Origin: Siniperca chuatsi
Lineage: Eukaryota > Chordata > Actinopteri > Centrarchiformes > Sinipercidae
Assembly: GCF_020085105.1 (NCBI RefSeq)
Contig: NC_058043.1
Location: forward strand, 7,445,667 to 7,509,666
Reading direction: 5' to 3'
Length of the DNA: 64,000 nucleotides
A model generated the notes under the pieces. The model was not told where the DNA came from, did no database searches, and was given only the letters and a program-made list of their open reading frames with translations. A program made the translations under genes and the position numbers. Positions 21,945 to 34,194 of the stretch are shown here, piece by piece; the first letter of the stretch is position 1, and the number at the start of each line of letters is the position of its first letter.

Positions 21945-22030
21945 CGTTCCAGTCATGTTCGACAGGAACGCCCCACCGCGGCTGCAATCAGACCCGTCTC
22001 AGCAAAATGGCTATCAGAGTGCTATTTGAT
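21945..22030. repeat. GC-rich hairpin unit, copy 2
   Basis: Perfect 10-bp arms ggggcgttcc and ggaacgcccc, then ctgcaatcag and aaaatggc, matching the order seen after the first hairpin. Confidence 0.6.
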
Positions 22031-22168
22031 TCTGCATAGTTACGTGTTTCCTGTCAAAACAGGAAGCTAGGGAGGGACTTGTTGCAGATAATGATTGGCG
22101 TTTAGCCAATAGTGCTGAATGGCGTCCCCCCACCATGCAGCTAGCGTCAGCGTCTAGCTTCCAGTGAA

Positions 22169-22250
22169 CATGGCCGGACCATCGGGACCAGTCTATGACC
22201 AGGACGAACACAACCTCCGAGACCGATGGTGGCCAGTTTGACAGGTGGTT
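22169..22250 (+). other. Short ATG frame in a CpG-rich patch, status unknown
   Basis: ATGGCCGGACC opens a frame MAGPSGPVYDQDEHNLRDRW that stops after about 23 codons. A possible donor (gacag|gtggtt) lies 3' of the stop. It could be an unrecognised first exon or chance. No continuation was found. Confidence 0.15.
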
Positions 22251-22259
22251 TTCTAGCCG

Positions 22260-23600
22260 GGTTTGCCTCCTGGTATCCCGGGGATGAGTCAGCTAGTTAA
22301 TAGCACGGCTGGCTGCACGGGTCTAACCGCGCTAATTAGCTAACAGCAGCTAACAGTTACAACTAGCAACAGTTAGCAGTTATATTATTAGTAATAATGG
22401 ATTACATTTTTATAACGTTAGTGTTTTATCTTGATATCCAAAGTGCTTCACAGTGAAGGGGGAAAACTCACCTCAACCACCACCAATGTGGTCAGGTTAG
22501 CTAACGTTACTTTAGCAACAAGTAAAGCTATCTGTCCATCAGGAAACAGCATAAATCACCTCGGTGCTGTACTCTGTCATCAAACTGCCCTCAAAACATT
22601 ACTGACATCTTTATGACAAGTCCAAATGGTTCCACTTTTCAAGGGGTCAAGGGAATTATTCATGACACAAATATATTGGTCTCATGACAGTCGTTGTCAA
22701 AACCAAGCGTATATGTCAGTATAATGTAATATTAACACATAAAGCTAAATAGTTTCTTTAAGTTGGATAATTAGGCCTGCTATGGCATGTTTATAACAGG
22801 TTATGTTTTCTTGGTTAATGTCAAGTTGTCATAACAAAGACATCTCAAACAAAAGTGACATAACAGAATGACACTTAATGACAACAGTCATAAACCTTCA
22901 TAAAGACTGCTTCATGTTCATGACAGCTGTCATGTCAGTCTTATGAACCCACCTTCAAATAAAGTGTTACCCACTTATCACTATGTAACATCTGAATAGT
23001 CATTATTGTAGTAAATTATGATATTTTGAGAAAAGTGCAACTGATTTCTGATTACTTAGGAACCAAATACACAACAAAAGCAACATCAGGCAATGCGACA
23101 AACAGTAAGGACATTTCAGTAAAGTGAGGATATTTTTAAAGAGTGAGGACATGTTTGTGGAGATACTTTGTAGTCCAGAGTGTCCTCCAGGTTTATCTCA
23201 CTGAATTTAGTAAATTTGGCGGCATTGTAACATTTTTTAATGTCAACTGCTTTTTCACATTTTTATGAAAGGTTTTAAAAACCAGAAGTAAATGCAGTAG
23301 CTTTCTGTAGCGAGAGAGAGAGACATGTAAATAACAGAGAGCAGACCAGATGAGCTGGTGGAGTTTGTCTCCCTCTGGTGGCTGGAAGTCGCTCCTCTTC
23401 ACATCTCATTCAGTCCTGTTGACTCATTTCTGGTGACAGAAACAAACACTGACGTTGAACGTTAATCACGCAGATCAGATCGGAGTTTATCTGAATCTGA
23501 CGACAATAAATCACCTGTGTTGTGACATCACAGTAGAGATTTTGAGTCCGTTAACAGTCTGTGTGATCTGACTGAGAACTTCACTTCTGGAGCCTTTGAG
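22260..23600. other. Intergenic, nothing recognised
   Basis: Includes a patch of tcatgac/gtcataa words (22660-22970) that looks like an old repeat, and no supported gene. Confidence 0.4.
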
Positions 23601-23614
23601 TGTCATCACCAAAG

Positions 23615-23718
23615 TGTGTGTGTGTGTGTGTGTGTCTGTGTGTAGTGGGTTATTGGCGATTGTGTGTGTGTTGCATCATGCTGACATTCTGTGCAGATCC
23701 CACTGACGCACACAAACA

Positions 23719-23758
<40 letters not shown>
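23615..23758. repeat. (GT)n and (CA)n microsatellites in inverted order
   Basis: A GT run at 23615-23644 is followed about 75 bp later by a CA run at 23722-23758. Together they could fold back on each other. Confidence 0.85.
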
Positions 23759-23759
<1 letters not shown>

Positions 23760-24955
23760 CAGATGTGAGATAACTGCACTGGTTTCATTACAGAAAAACA
23801 CTAAAAAAGTTAATTAATAGTTATTCATGAATAATTCAGAGCACAAACATCCTCTGACACTGAACTTTCAACAAATGCAGCTGAACTTTGTTATGGTTCT
23901 GAAACTCTTCAGTGTGTTTGTGTTAATAATCAGCTCCTACATGCAAATTAGTTTAAAACTGTTCATATATTTACTGCAACTGGGTTCATGCAACAGCTAA
24001 TCAAAATGCTACTATCTCATGACCTCCATTTCTCATGTTAGGCAGAGAAACTTCAGACATAAACTCTAATTTAGATTAGATAAATTTAATTTTTAAGTGA
24101 TCATATTGCTATAATGCATTACTGCCCAACACTGTTTATCATAATACTAGAAACTACTGACATTTATTATGATCAGCTGACAGCAACAACAGATCGTAAA
24201 GAGTTTGTAAAATGTAACTACGAAATACGATTTTCACCGTTTGTGGGTTATTAGACGTCAACCTGCTGCGTTCCAGGTGTTTCAATGTAAAGTTAACTGG
24301 TCTGTGGATGTTACCTGGAGTTAGCTGAAAGCTGAAAAAATTGATTTCTATTTATTTTTCCTGCAGGTCTATAAAATAATAATTATCTGCCTGCAGGAAA
24401 AAACGGCTGTGTGTAGTTTCATGCAGAAACGGTGAAGAGCAAAATACGTGCTTGGCATTTGTTTATTATATTTTTTACAAATACTGAAGTTAGGAAGATT
24501 TTGACGAGACACAAAAAAAAAAATCTTTAAAATGTTTAAATAATTTAAAGTTTTCATACTTTTCATACAGCATTTAGATTTAGTTTCAAAGCCCTCCACA
24601 GAGTGTTAGGAAAACAAATCTGAATCAGACAGAGCGTTCAAAGTTTTTTGTTGGCCTAAAAGAAGTCAGATTTAAATATATTTACGCTGGAATCAACTTT
24701 TAAATATTCACTTTTAATTGTTCAATGTCAGACTTCTGAAAACCAACACAAAAATACAGAGGACGCTGTAGCTACGGCCCTGTGTTTATATATTTAGTTT
24801 GGTTCCTTGTCACTTCTATCCTGAAGTTAAAATTAATAGATAAAAAACTAAACTTGATTTCCTTTGAGTTCACTTTATTCCATAAATGTTAGAAACTTTC
24901 ATGAAAGACGGCTGCTGCAGTTACACTATAGATATGACATCATGGCAGTATGAGG
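23760..24955. other. Intergenic, nothing recognised
   Basis: AT-rich sequence without a supported gene. Confidence 0.4.
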
Positions 24956-24957
24956 TC

Positions 24958-24958
<1 letters not shown>

Positions 24959-25045
<87 letters not shown>
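24959..25045. repeat. (CA)n microsatellite, longest in the window
   Basis: About 87 bp of uninterrupted AC. GT runs follow at 25111-25130 and 25242-25290 and another CA run at 25350-25380, so the block alternates in strand sense. Confidence 0.95.
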
Positions 25046-25047
<2 letters not shown>

Positions 25048-25240
25048 AACCAGTCAACACTCTGTAACTCTTCTGCAATCAGAGGCTGACTTCATCCTTC
25101 AACCAGACTTCGTGTGTGTGTGTGTGTGTGTTGGTCAGCATTGCGTGTTGATTGCACCTCGTTACGGCAGAAAGCAGCAGTATGGTGATGGAGGGAGTGT
25201 GTGTATGTTTGTTTGTTTTGTTTGTTTCAGTCAGAGATGG

Positions 25241-25241
<1 letters not shown>

Positions 25242-25290
<49 letters not shown>
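25242..25290. repeat. (GT)n microsatellite
   Basis: GT run of about 49 bp. Confidence 0.95.
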
Positions 25291-25292
<2 letters not shown>

Positions 25293-25569
25293 GGTATTGC
25301 CTCAAGTTGCATTTGATGCTTGCACAGGAGAGCAATGAAACCACGGCCACACACACGCACACACACACAAACACACACACTATTACATTACAACATTAAT
25401 ATTTGATGGTTCTTCTATATTTACATTGTTTAGGTTTTTATAAACTTTTTATTTTCTCATCTTTTGAACTTTTTTCTCATCTACAACATTCTGACAGCTC
25501 AAACATTTTATTCATCATTTATTTAATTGTGTATTAAATACACTTTTATCACAGCGTTCTCCCGTGAAT

Positions 25570-26589
25570 CATTAAAGGGAAACTTTGCCAGCTTGTATCA
25601 TTACAATGTGGGTAGTATATGCAAATGAACAATGGTTAACTTCCCTCCATGTTGCCTGCACCCAGAGCTCCCCGTTTTTCGCGCCATCCGGCGGTACTTC
25701 TGCCGGCTCTAGGGCTGTTGTTCGAACTACAAACTGTATTTCTGCATTTTTTGTAAGCCCGCCTCCACGGACAGTTGGATAGAGAGAGGTGCGGCTCCTC
25801 ACCGCTCCAAAATCAAAACATCCTGTCCAAAATCAACTAGCTAGAACAACCACTGGCAGAAGCAATGTTCCTGTAGATATGGAAGAAAACGATTTGAATA
25901 GTGTAATGCTGGAATCAAGACATTCGGGGCTATTTATGTGAGCCAGAATACAGTGTGGAGGATTTACGGCGTATGGAGGAGGAAGAGGCCGCCACAGCCA
26001 AGAGTACTGGCAGCCGGTGAAGAGCTGCCTCGTGCCAGGGACAACTGGTGGTGCCGCTGCGGAAAATGTGCACCAATGGAAACAGAAGTGGAGTCGTGCG
26101 TTACACCAAAGCTTTGGGCCACACATGGGCAGGGGAGTGCTTTAGACGTACTTCAGGATCCTGAAAAGAAACTGGAAAAAAACAACCAAAGCCAGCGGAG
26201 CGAAATGGACGTCTGCACATAGAGTAAATGTTTTGTTACTAGCACGGCAACGTTAGTGTGAAAAAATACAATATGAGGCTTAGCACATACACTGCTCCAG
26301 TTTGTTATCCGGCGATGCTATCAGAGTTTAGCTAACGCTAGTAGCTCTGACCGACTATTTGTAGGAGTTGGGGAAGTTTGGGAGTGGGAGTGGCCTTGGA
26401 GGGCAACGGGCCCAGTGCATTCTGGTTGTTGTAGGTTTTCTACCTTTTGAGCAAAATACCACAGCAATTTTTCTCAGTTTTCTCAGGTCACGTAGCACCA
26501 ATTTCAAAAATATTTGCATCTTTCTACTGCATAGACAGCCCAGTTTTCTGAAAAGACCATCTTTCCAGCGATGAAATATCCCTTTAATG
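25570..26589. mobile_element. DNA element with 11-bp terminal inverted repeats
   Basis: The left end cattaaaggga (25570-25580) and right end tccctttaatg (26579-26589) are exact inverted repeats. Inside are a GC-rich left part, a coding relic with a P2X7-tail-like motif (25940-26220), and a right part ending caagcgatgaaat-like text. No transposase is present, so it is non-autonomous. Confidence 0.6.
25938..26222 (+). pseudogene. Relic resembling the P2X7-type cytoplasmic WCxCGxC domain
   Basis: One frame gives EPEYSVEDLRRMEEEEAAT and ends at a stop near 26020. A second frame, one shift away, gives RDNWWCRCGKCAPMETEVES. An acidic helix followed by WCRCGxC and a 'PMxTExES' phrase is the layout of the Cys-rich domain at the P2X7 receptor tail, and of many repetitive fish proteins carrying it. 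The later cysteines of the domain are mostly lost. I infer a decayed transposon-carried copy, not a receptor gene: no channel exons are near. Confidence 0.45.
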
Positions 26590-26599
26590 TTAGAACAAA

Positions 26600-27590
26600 A
26601 CAAATGCATGACATCACACTGAGATGTTAATCATTTATATCATGTTGGATTGTTTTTAATTCAGGTTGTTTCAGCAAAGTTTTTGTTTTCTTATCTGGAA
26701 GTTTGACTTTTTCAAAAACCATCCTTCTGTCTGTATGTACACCTGCTCATCCTGTTCAGGGTTGTAAATACAATTAAAGGAAAATTCATGCGAACTTTGC
26801 ACTCACCATTGAGGATACTCAATACTATGCAGTTATGGATATTCCAGGCGGCTACTTTCTATGTTTAATTCCGGTGAGACTCGAGCGTTTGAAATGATTC
26901 ATATAAAAGTGTGTTTATTTAGAAAGCTGTGGGAGGCTTGCACAGCTTGCTCAGATATATGCTGTTTAGTGCGAGTCCTTGTTTCCCCAAATCTCTACAA
27001 CGGAGGTGGCCAGTGCAAAATTAGCACAACCCATAGAGTCATGATGGCCACATTTATGGGAAATATGCCAGGTTGAAAAGTACTGAAATTTCGTGTTTGG
27101 ACTGTTGGAGGAAACTCCCACAGACATGACAACATACAAACTGGAAGAACCAGTCAACTAGCAGGTGGGTTTGAATGCACAAATAGAAAAAAAATCTAAT
27201 GAAAATCTTTTCTCCTCCTCCTTAAAGTATCGGTGATTAGAGGAGAAACTGATTTAAAACATGATTAATCAATTTTCAAAAAACAAGAACTGAGACTTGG
27301 ATAATTAGACTTGATCCAGAATGAGGTGGACCTGAAGTGACACTAAACAGAGATATTTTTCTCTTGTGATGATGATGACACACCACGTGATCAGAGCTGA
27401 CAGAGTCCTCTTGGATCTAATTTGACATATTGACACACAGACCTGAGACCTGCAGGACCCTACCAGACCTGATTAGACTCAAAATAATTTCGACCTTGCC
27501 AGTCCTGAGTCAGGTCTCCATTATTAAGAACCAAGAGGACTTGTTCTGACTCCAGTCCACAGACCTTGATGTGAAAACACACTGAACACG
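26600..27590. other. Intergenic with a possible repeat
   Basis: 26772-27170 begins attaaaggaaaattcatgcg, resembling the ends of the preceding element, and may be another repeat. Nothing else is recognised. Confidence 0.35.
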
Positions 27591-27594
27591 TTGT

Positions 27595-28190
27595 TTACAT
27601 TTAGATCTATTAATTAATTTGGCAGACGCTTTTGTCCAAAGCGACGTACAAATGAGGTACAATCGAAGCCACAGTATCAAGGAGAAGCCTTTGAGATTAA
27701 GTGTTCCACGCACAAGCGCCACAATGCTTGCAGGTGCTTGAAGTAACGTAAATGTAACATGGGGGGGGAGAAGGATGTATGGGATATATAGGAGACATAG
27801 AAAGAGAAATAGCATATAAGGTAAGACTCTCAGAAGAAGAGGTAGGTTCAAGCGATTTTTGAAGACAGAAATAGATTCTGCTGACAGAATTGATTTCGGT
27901 AACTCGAAGAGTGCAGTGAAACGAGGAGTCTCCATAAACCTCAATGAGGGAATTTGGGTAGGTGGGTGCCATGCGAGCGCCATGCGAGCATTAGTGACCT
28001 GAACTTAATTCGAGCAGCAACAGGGAGCCAGTGGAGAGTAATGAAAAGGAGAGATCTGTCTGTTTGACTGACGTGCTGCTGCAGAGGTTTTACAGTGCGT
28101 GCTGGGAGCCCTGCCAGACGGGCGTTACAGCAGCCAAGGCGGGAGATGACCAGTGCCTGTACAGTCAGATAAGACCTGATCTTTCTGATG
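27595..28190 (-). mobile_element. LINE-like 3' fragment ending near ttggcagacgcttttgtcca
   Basis: The plus strand begins tttggcagacgcttttgtcc, then aaagcgacgtacaa, a repeat phrase common in fish. On the minus strand broken frames read LRFMETPRFTALFEL and CTSLWTKASAKLIN, typical of a decayed retroposon 3' end. Farther on, gcagcaacagggagccagtg and cagccaaggcgggagatgac are also common in fish LINE copies. Confidence 0.5.
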
Positions 28191-28199
28191 TTATATAGT

Positions 28200-29180
28200 G
28201 AAAATTAAAGTTAGTTGGTCATCAGTCACCTGGGCAGCATTATGACATATGACCCACATCATTCATCAGCTGCTCACAGCGCTGAACAGACACGAGAAGT
28301 CAATGAAGCAGGAAATTGCCATTTCTCCGATTAAAGCATGTTCCTCACCCTGTAACTCAAGTCTGAACGCTTCTTAACAGTATTGACATTGGCAGTTTAT
28401 GCAAGATATGACCAGGTCTGCTGCTTTAAATAGTATAATAGAGATATGGTTGGTAAAGAGCTGCAAATACACATTGTAAGTAAAAATATCCAATTTATTC
28501 AGCCTATGCATGTCCTCTGTTTGCAATATTAAACCTCACTACATAAAAAAACTCAATAAATCAAACTGAAAAAAGAAAATGTGTTAAAAAAATACATATT
28601 ATTATACATAATTTTTATTGCTTTCTTTTAAATCATCACATCCATATTGCTATGAAGTCTGGTGAAGTCTGCACCCCAAAGCAGACTCTCTGGAAGTTTG
28701 CCGAAAGTCAGTTTGAGGCTCCTTGTGGACTTGATGGATTGTGGATTTGGACAGATCTCAACACTCACAGACTTCCTGTGAACGTGCCTGTTAAGTCTGC
28801 GGAGTTATCGTGATTACGAGTTATCGTGATTACGAGTTTCCAACTTGTAAATAGCTTTCAACATCCAAATCATGATGACGTCTGGGAAACTTAGACTTGG
28901 AGCTTAAGAATGCGTAAGAGCCTGAAAAAAAACAAACAAATATGGATGCCTCACATCAGCCAAAGACTGTTGTTCGTTGTAATTAAATCCAAATTTAATG
29001 GATATGATGTTATATTGTCAATACACAGTGTTTAATCCTCACATGACAAACTCTATAATCATATATCTTACATGACATGAGCGCTTGCAGTTAACATGGG
29101 AATCTTTCCTGTCTCGACCATCTCATATGATGTGAACGCTGCACGAGTCTCACACTGGTTGTTCACTGAGCTGCAGCAGA
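28200..29180. other. Intergenic, nothing firm
   Basis: The only structure seen is a 16-bp tandem duplication (gagttatcgtgattac, twice, 28802-28833). Confidence 0.4.
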
Positions 29181-29194
29181 TCTTTATCCATCAG

Positions 29195-29243
29195 TCAGTC
29201 TGGTTTAATAAATCCTCACCAGAGATTTACTAAACCAGACTGA
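29195..29243. repeat. Imperfect hairpin
   Basis: tcagtctggtttaataaatc faces gatttactaaaccagactga with a short loop: about 19 paired bases and one bulge. Confidence 0.7.
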
Positions 29244-30376
29244 ATTTGAGATGAGAACATTGTCTGATCTGAATGTTCATCAACATTAAGTCTCGCTGTT
29301 CTGTTAGGATGAGTGTTTCATTTTGGTAAATAAGGGAGAGATTTGAGGGTCACATGGGGGAAAACATATGGTGCTTAATTAGCTGCTGATGCAACACACC
29401 TGGGGAGACACTGACGAAGACGATCCTGAGAGGTTGATTTGTTTGATTCTTTGTTTCATTTATAAATCTCCAACTACATTAAGAAAACAGCAGGCTGACT
29501 TCGTTCGTGAGTCCAGTCCTGCAGCTACAGGTGAGTCACACCTGTTGATTCAAGACGGATACAGATCACACTCACAAAAACAAGAAAGGAACATCCTCAA
29601 CTTCACCTGGCGCAGGCAGAGCTCTCAGGTGGGCACATTTTCCACACAGTGATTGTGTAATAATACATCCAGGCTCCTGCCATTTTTCCACCGAATATAT
29701 TTCACACACAATCAGTTAAGCTGTTTGACTTTGAGACAAATCATGACTGAAGTAAATCTGTAATCTCTTCTTTCTTTGACTGCACGTGTTCATCAGGACT
29801 GATCAGTTGAAGCAAATACAAAAAAGTGGAATCAAATGCCAGAAAAATCAAGAGGCCAGATGCAAAAAGATGTAGAGTCACGACTAAAACTAACAAAGCC
29901 GGAAATCTGCTCATATACTCGTTATTTTCATCAGAATTATAAAGCTGTGCGCCATTTGTGGAGCTGAGTGTATGTGCAGTTTCTCTCCCACAGTAAATGG
30001 ACAAAGACACGGCCTCAATCAACTGTTTAGACATCGAAACTTGCGCCCGCTCCACCACTCGTTAGACTTGACCATTAAAAAAAGAACGGCAATTTTACCG
30101 ATTGAGGTTCTCCAACAGTTCAGGAACAGCTGCTGTTATGCACGGTTGTGGTTATTCATAGTGATATTTCAATCACCATTTTTAAACGTCAGAAAGGAAA
30201 TCAATGATTTTGTTTATAGCGGTCATATCAAAACAAAGAGCCTCCAATACAGGAAAAAATCAAAACATCATAAACGCAGGAAAATAAAATGTAAAATTGA
30301 TTACAAAGACGTAATTCATCAACATTAAGTTTAAAAATGCACCTTTACCTCTCTGTACACTGCAAAAATCACACGT

Positions 30377-30545
30377 CATTAAAGAGTAACTTAACACCCC
30401 CTCGAAACCTTGCTTTTCCTGACCTGCTGCAGTGATGTACAGGTGTACTCCAGGACCCTGTGACATCACCCAGCATCACTGATGGGTGATGTCACAGGGT
30501 CAGAGGTGAAACAGGTTTAAAACGTTCAACCAGAGATGCCAGCAA
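30377..30545. repeat. Repeat segment containing a perfect 19-bp hairpin
   Basis: The arms are gaccctgtgacatcaccca (30454-30472) and its exact complement (30483-30501), with a 10-nt loop. The arms carry TGACATCA/TGATGTCA, one base from a CREB/ATF site. The segment starts attaaagagtaacttaac, which looks like a MITE edge. Confidence 0.7.
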
Positions 30546-31244
30546 AACACGGCTCTTCAGCCTGGTGTTAAATTATTCTTTAAAAACGGAAACGTTTTAT
30601 TATTTCTCTCACCTTTTCGTATAACCCTCGGATAGAAAAACACGTGTCCGCCTGGTCTGAAGTATGCGTGCCTATGTGTGGGGAAACGACGTATGCAGTG
30701 TTTTTGTGCACATGCATTGTTTATACAGCTGGTCGAATAAAGTGAATGGATTCACAGATGTGAATAATGAATTTAAAAAAAGGTGTTTTAAGAAAAACAA
30801 GAGACTGACGGGAAGTCAGAACATGAAACGTAAAAATATAAAAAAAGACAAACAAAATGTGTGATATATATATATATGGCAAAAAATGTTAAATAGGTTT
30901 AATAAGGGATTCAACAGAATTCAATAAAACAGATTTGATGAAATGCTCCAAACACAAAACTACTGAACAAAAACTAGAAGGTAAAAATCATCATCAGCTG
31001 CTTAAACACTCTATTATATTACTGATATAATAAGATATTATTACTTTGAGACTCTATTTAACAGACACAGTGAGAAGGTCAAAGGTCAGACCCCCCCCAT
31101 TACACACACACACACACAGTCATGTCACAGTGGATGGAGTCGTCATGCCAACAGCAGACATTACTGCTGGTTTCATCACAGAGACAATCCCAGGCTGGCC
31201 TCACTGTATGTGTGTGTGTTTATAGAGCTCTACCCCCCTCATAT

Positions 31245-31250
<6 letters not shown>

Positions 31251-31313
<63 letters not shown>
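31251..31313. repeat. (CA)n microsatellite
   Basis: About 63 bp of AC; a short GT run follows at 31362-31382. Confidence 0.95.
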
Positions 31314-31319
<6 letters not shown>

Positions 31320-31599
31320 AAGTGTCTTCTTATCTCAGTTTTGCATCATCCCTGGTGACCTCTGTGTGTGTGTGTGTGTGTGATGGAGGATTACAGAGGA
31401 GACTGAAGAGGCTGAGATGAGATCAGGTTTCACGAGATGAGAGCGCCACAAAAAAGAGCAAAGAAAAATGAACAATGATAACTTATAATAACCAATAATT
31501 ATATAACTTAAAAGCTGATAGCTTCAGTGGAGCTCAATCATCTACATTTGTTATTTGACTGACTGAAATTAATCTGTCTAAATCAAGAACGCTGAAAGT

Positions 31600-31765
31600 C
31601 TACAAACATGCTAGCGGCTCTTTGAAGCTGTACGAGCTAAACGCTAACATCAGCATGCTAACATGCTCACAATGACAACGCTGAGATAATGTTTACCATG
31701 TTCACCATCTGGTTTAGGGTGTTAGCATGCTAACATTTGCTAATTAGCACTAAACCCAAAAAACA
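31600..31765. repeat. gctagc/gctaac repeat, inverted copy
   Basis: Holds acatgctagcggctctttga, cagcatgctaacatgctcac and tagcatgctaacatttgct in the opposite order to 1-240. Confidence 0.6.
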
Positions 31766-31826
31766 TAACCCCAAACAAACCCCAAAACATAAACACACAT
31801 TTTGCTGTGATGAATCTACCCTGTCT

Positions 31827-31860
31827 TATTATTATAATAATAATAATAATAATAATAATA
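31827..31860. repeat. (TAA)n microsatellite
   Basis: attataataataataa... run of about 34 bp. Confidence 0.85.
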
Positions 31861-32099
31861 AACTTACTTACTAAACTAACTAAAACTAACAAATAATTTA
31901 ACTACTTTACAACTTTATATAGCTCTTTTCTTAACAAGGTTATAAGGTGCTTCTCAGAAAAGGGAAAAAACAGCCAATAAAACAACACAGATAAAGAACA
32001 GAAGATCAAGAAGAACCAAATAAAAACAACACAGGGGTCATAAAACATCGGGGAATAAAATAAAGTTAAATGTTAAATGCCAGGAGTAGAATGATAATA

Positions 32100-32930
32100 C
32101 CCAGTCACTTATATTTAAGAATTCATAAACACCTTCCTATAAAAGAAAGTTTTAAGACAGGATGTAAAAGATGCTAATGATGTAGCCCTAGTCTTATTTC
32201 GATAGCGCTCCACAGTCTGGGGGCTCGAACAGCAAAGGCCCGGTCACCTTTGGTCACAAGCCGGGATCTAGGAATAGTCTAAGGGAACGCCCAGGCACAT
32301 AGGGAGTCAATAAATATTTTATGTAATTTTGGAGTGAGGCCATTTAAAGCTTTAAAAGTGATTAATAAAATGTTATAATCAATACGGAATAGAACGGGCA
32401 GCCAGTGTAAGTTGGCTAGCTCAGGAGCTAAAATTCGAGCAGCAGCGTTCTGCACCAGCTGGAGTCGGTGAAGGGAGCTCTGACTGATACCGGCATAAAG
32501 TGCATTACACTTGTCTAGACAGGAAAAAATAAAAGCATGAATAACTTTGTGCAAATCAGTGGGAGACAGGAAAGTTTCTTTAGCTGAAAGAAGCAAGACC
32601 GGACAGCATTCTTAACATGAGGTTTCTAGCAGCCTGCTTAATATTTTTAAGCTTACTGTGAAGCAGGCTGGTGGCATGTGTTTGACCAAAGACTATGACC
32701 TCAGATTTATCATCATTCAGTTTTTAAAAGTTTTGGGACATCCAGGCATTTTACATCACTGAGGCAGGCAAGGGAATGATCTGAACTGCTGGAGTTACTA
32801 GATTGGAGAGGAACATAAAGCCGTGTGTCATCTGCATAACAGTGATGGGAAACACCGTGGTTCTGGATGATCTGGCTAAGAGGAAGCATGTATATTGAGG
32901 AAAAACAGAGGGCCAACAGTTAAAATAAGC
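32100..32930 (-). mobile_element. L2-like LINE reverse transcriptase remnant
   Basis: On the minus strand, in order: a YADD catalytic box in context (HHCYADDTRLYVPLQ, about 32845), LNDDKSEVIVFGxTHATS-like text in broken frame (32600-32720), then the L2 tail LSPTDLHKVIHAFIFSCLD, CNALYAGISQSSLHRLQLVQ, NAAARIL and LHWLPVLFRIDYNILL. The 5' half is missing. A deletion separates YADD from the tail, and stops interrupt it. It is a dead, truncated LINE. Confidence 0.85.
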
Positions 32931-33194
32931 AACATAGGAACTGGCATTTGCTATAACAGCTGAAAAGGTTCAGGTATGAACGTAGCCATTTTAGGGCAGT
33001 TCCCGTAAGACCAACCCAGGTTTCTAGACGGTAGGGCAATTAAGTAGGACAATTTTCTCAACCCATAAAGGAACATTATATCCTTCAGTTTGGAGATACA
33101 AGGTTTTCACTGGACAGGAAGGATATGAAAATTTGTAATTTGAAAAGTAACTAAAGCTGTCAGACAAATGTCTCTCTCTCTCTGAGTTAAGGTG

Positions 33195-33312
33195 GAGTAG
33201 AAGTGTAATGCTGCATAAAATGGAGGTACTCGAGTAAAGTACAAGTACGTCTAATTTGTACTTAAATACAGTACTTGAGTAAATGTACAGTACTTAGTTT
33301 CACCACTGCAAA
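33195..33312. repeat. cagtggtggaa repeat family, fragment
   Basis: Holds gtaaagtacaagtacgtcta, cagtacttgagtaaatgtac and ends agtttcaccactgca. Confidence 0.6.
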
Positions 33313-33641
33313 CAGGTGAGCATAGCTTGGCTACATGGAAGTACAGCTATGTGTTTACAAGCAGTCTAGTAGTAACATAACCAACAGAAAACTGATTTAA
33401 TCTGCACTTGGATCACTGAGTGCACCGGATCAGTCGAGCAACACGCTCGAGGATATTGTGTTGCTCAACTAGCCTGCGGCTTTAACTGTCTCTTAATGCT
33501 CCCACTATTAGCCAAATATTAAACTCAGCGTGAGCTCCCCGAGGCACGTTAGGCCAGGATGCCCTGAAGCACAGAGAGACCACAGGAGCAGAGCTGAGAG
33601 ACCAGACTGCAGGTCCACACACAGGAAGTGGATTTAAAGCT

Positions 33642-33644
<3 letters not shown>

Positions 33645-33679
<35 letters not shown>

Positions 33680-33787
33680 CTCACACACCGCAGCCTGACA
33701 GGTGGAGATCAAAACTTCAGCGTCACAGCAGCACAGGTGTTGTACAGGTGATAATCCTGAGAACGAGGACAGTGTGAAAGAGAACAA

Positions 33788-33832
<45 letters not shown>

Positions 33833-34038
33833 GTGTGCGTTCTCGTGGCAGGCCATAGTTGAGTCAAGCACTTGGCCTCTGATTTCATCACGTCGGTTAT
33901 GAAAGAGACAGTGAAGTTTAACACACTCACACACACAGTACAACACACACACACACACACACAGTGTTCCTCCTCCTCTGTTTCTTCAATATTTCATCAT
34001 GTGGCGTAAAAACACATTAACCATGTGGAGATAACCTG

Positions 34039-34074
<36 letters not shown>

Positions 34075-34133
34075 CCAGGTCAGTCAGGCTCTTTACCTGT
34101 CGCTTGGAATCTGTCCATTCAGAGCAGAGCTGA

Positions 34134-34192
<59 letters not shown>
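33645..34192. repeat. Cluster of five CA/GT microsatellites in alternating orientation
   Basis: CA at 33645-33678, GT at 33789-33832, CA at 33943-33962, GT at 34041-34070 and CA at 34136-34192. The spacers are 60-110 bp of ordinary sequence with no gene. Confidence 0.9.

Positions 34193-34194
<2 letters not shown>

Noticed and set aside
24950..25399. Open frames of HTHTHT or VCVCVC residues, also at 33482-33960 and 33986-34189
   Set aside because: CA/GT repeats lack stops in every frame; no other coding evidence exists.
29389..30328. Open frames of 87, 105 and 118 codons between 29.4 and 30.3 kb
   Set aside because: No motifs, signal peptide, splice context or relatives in the window support them.
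32279..32916. Possible host gene with a YADD motif
   Set aside because: The motif and tail match an L2-like LINE; the frame is broken and truncated.
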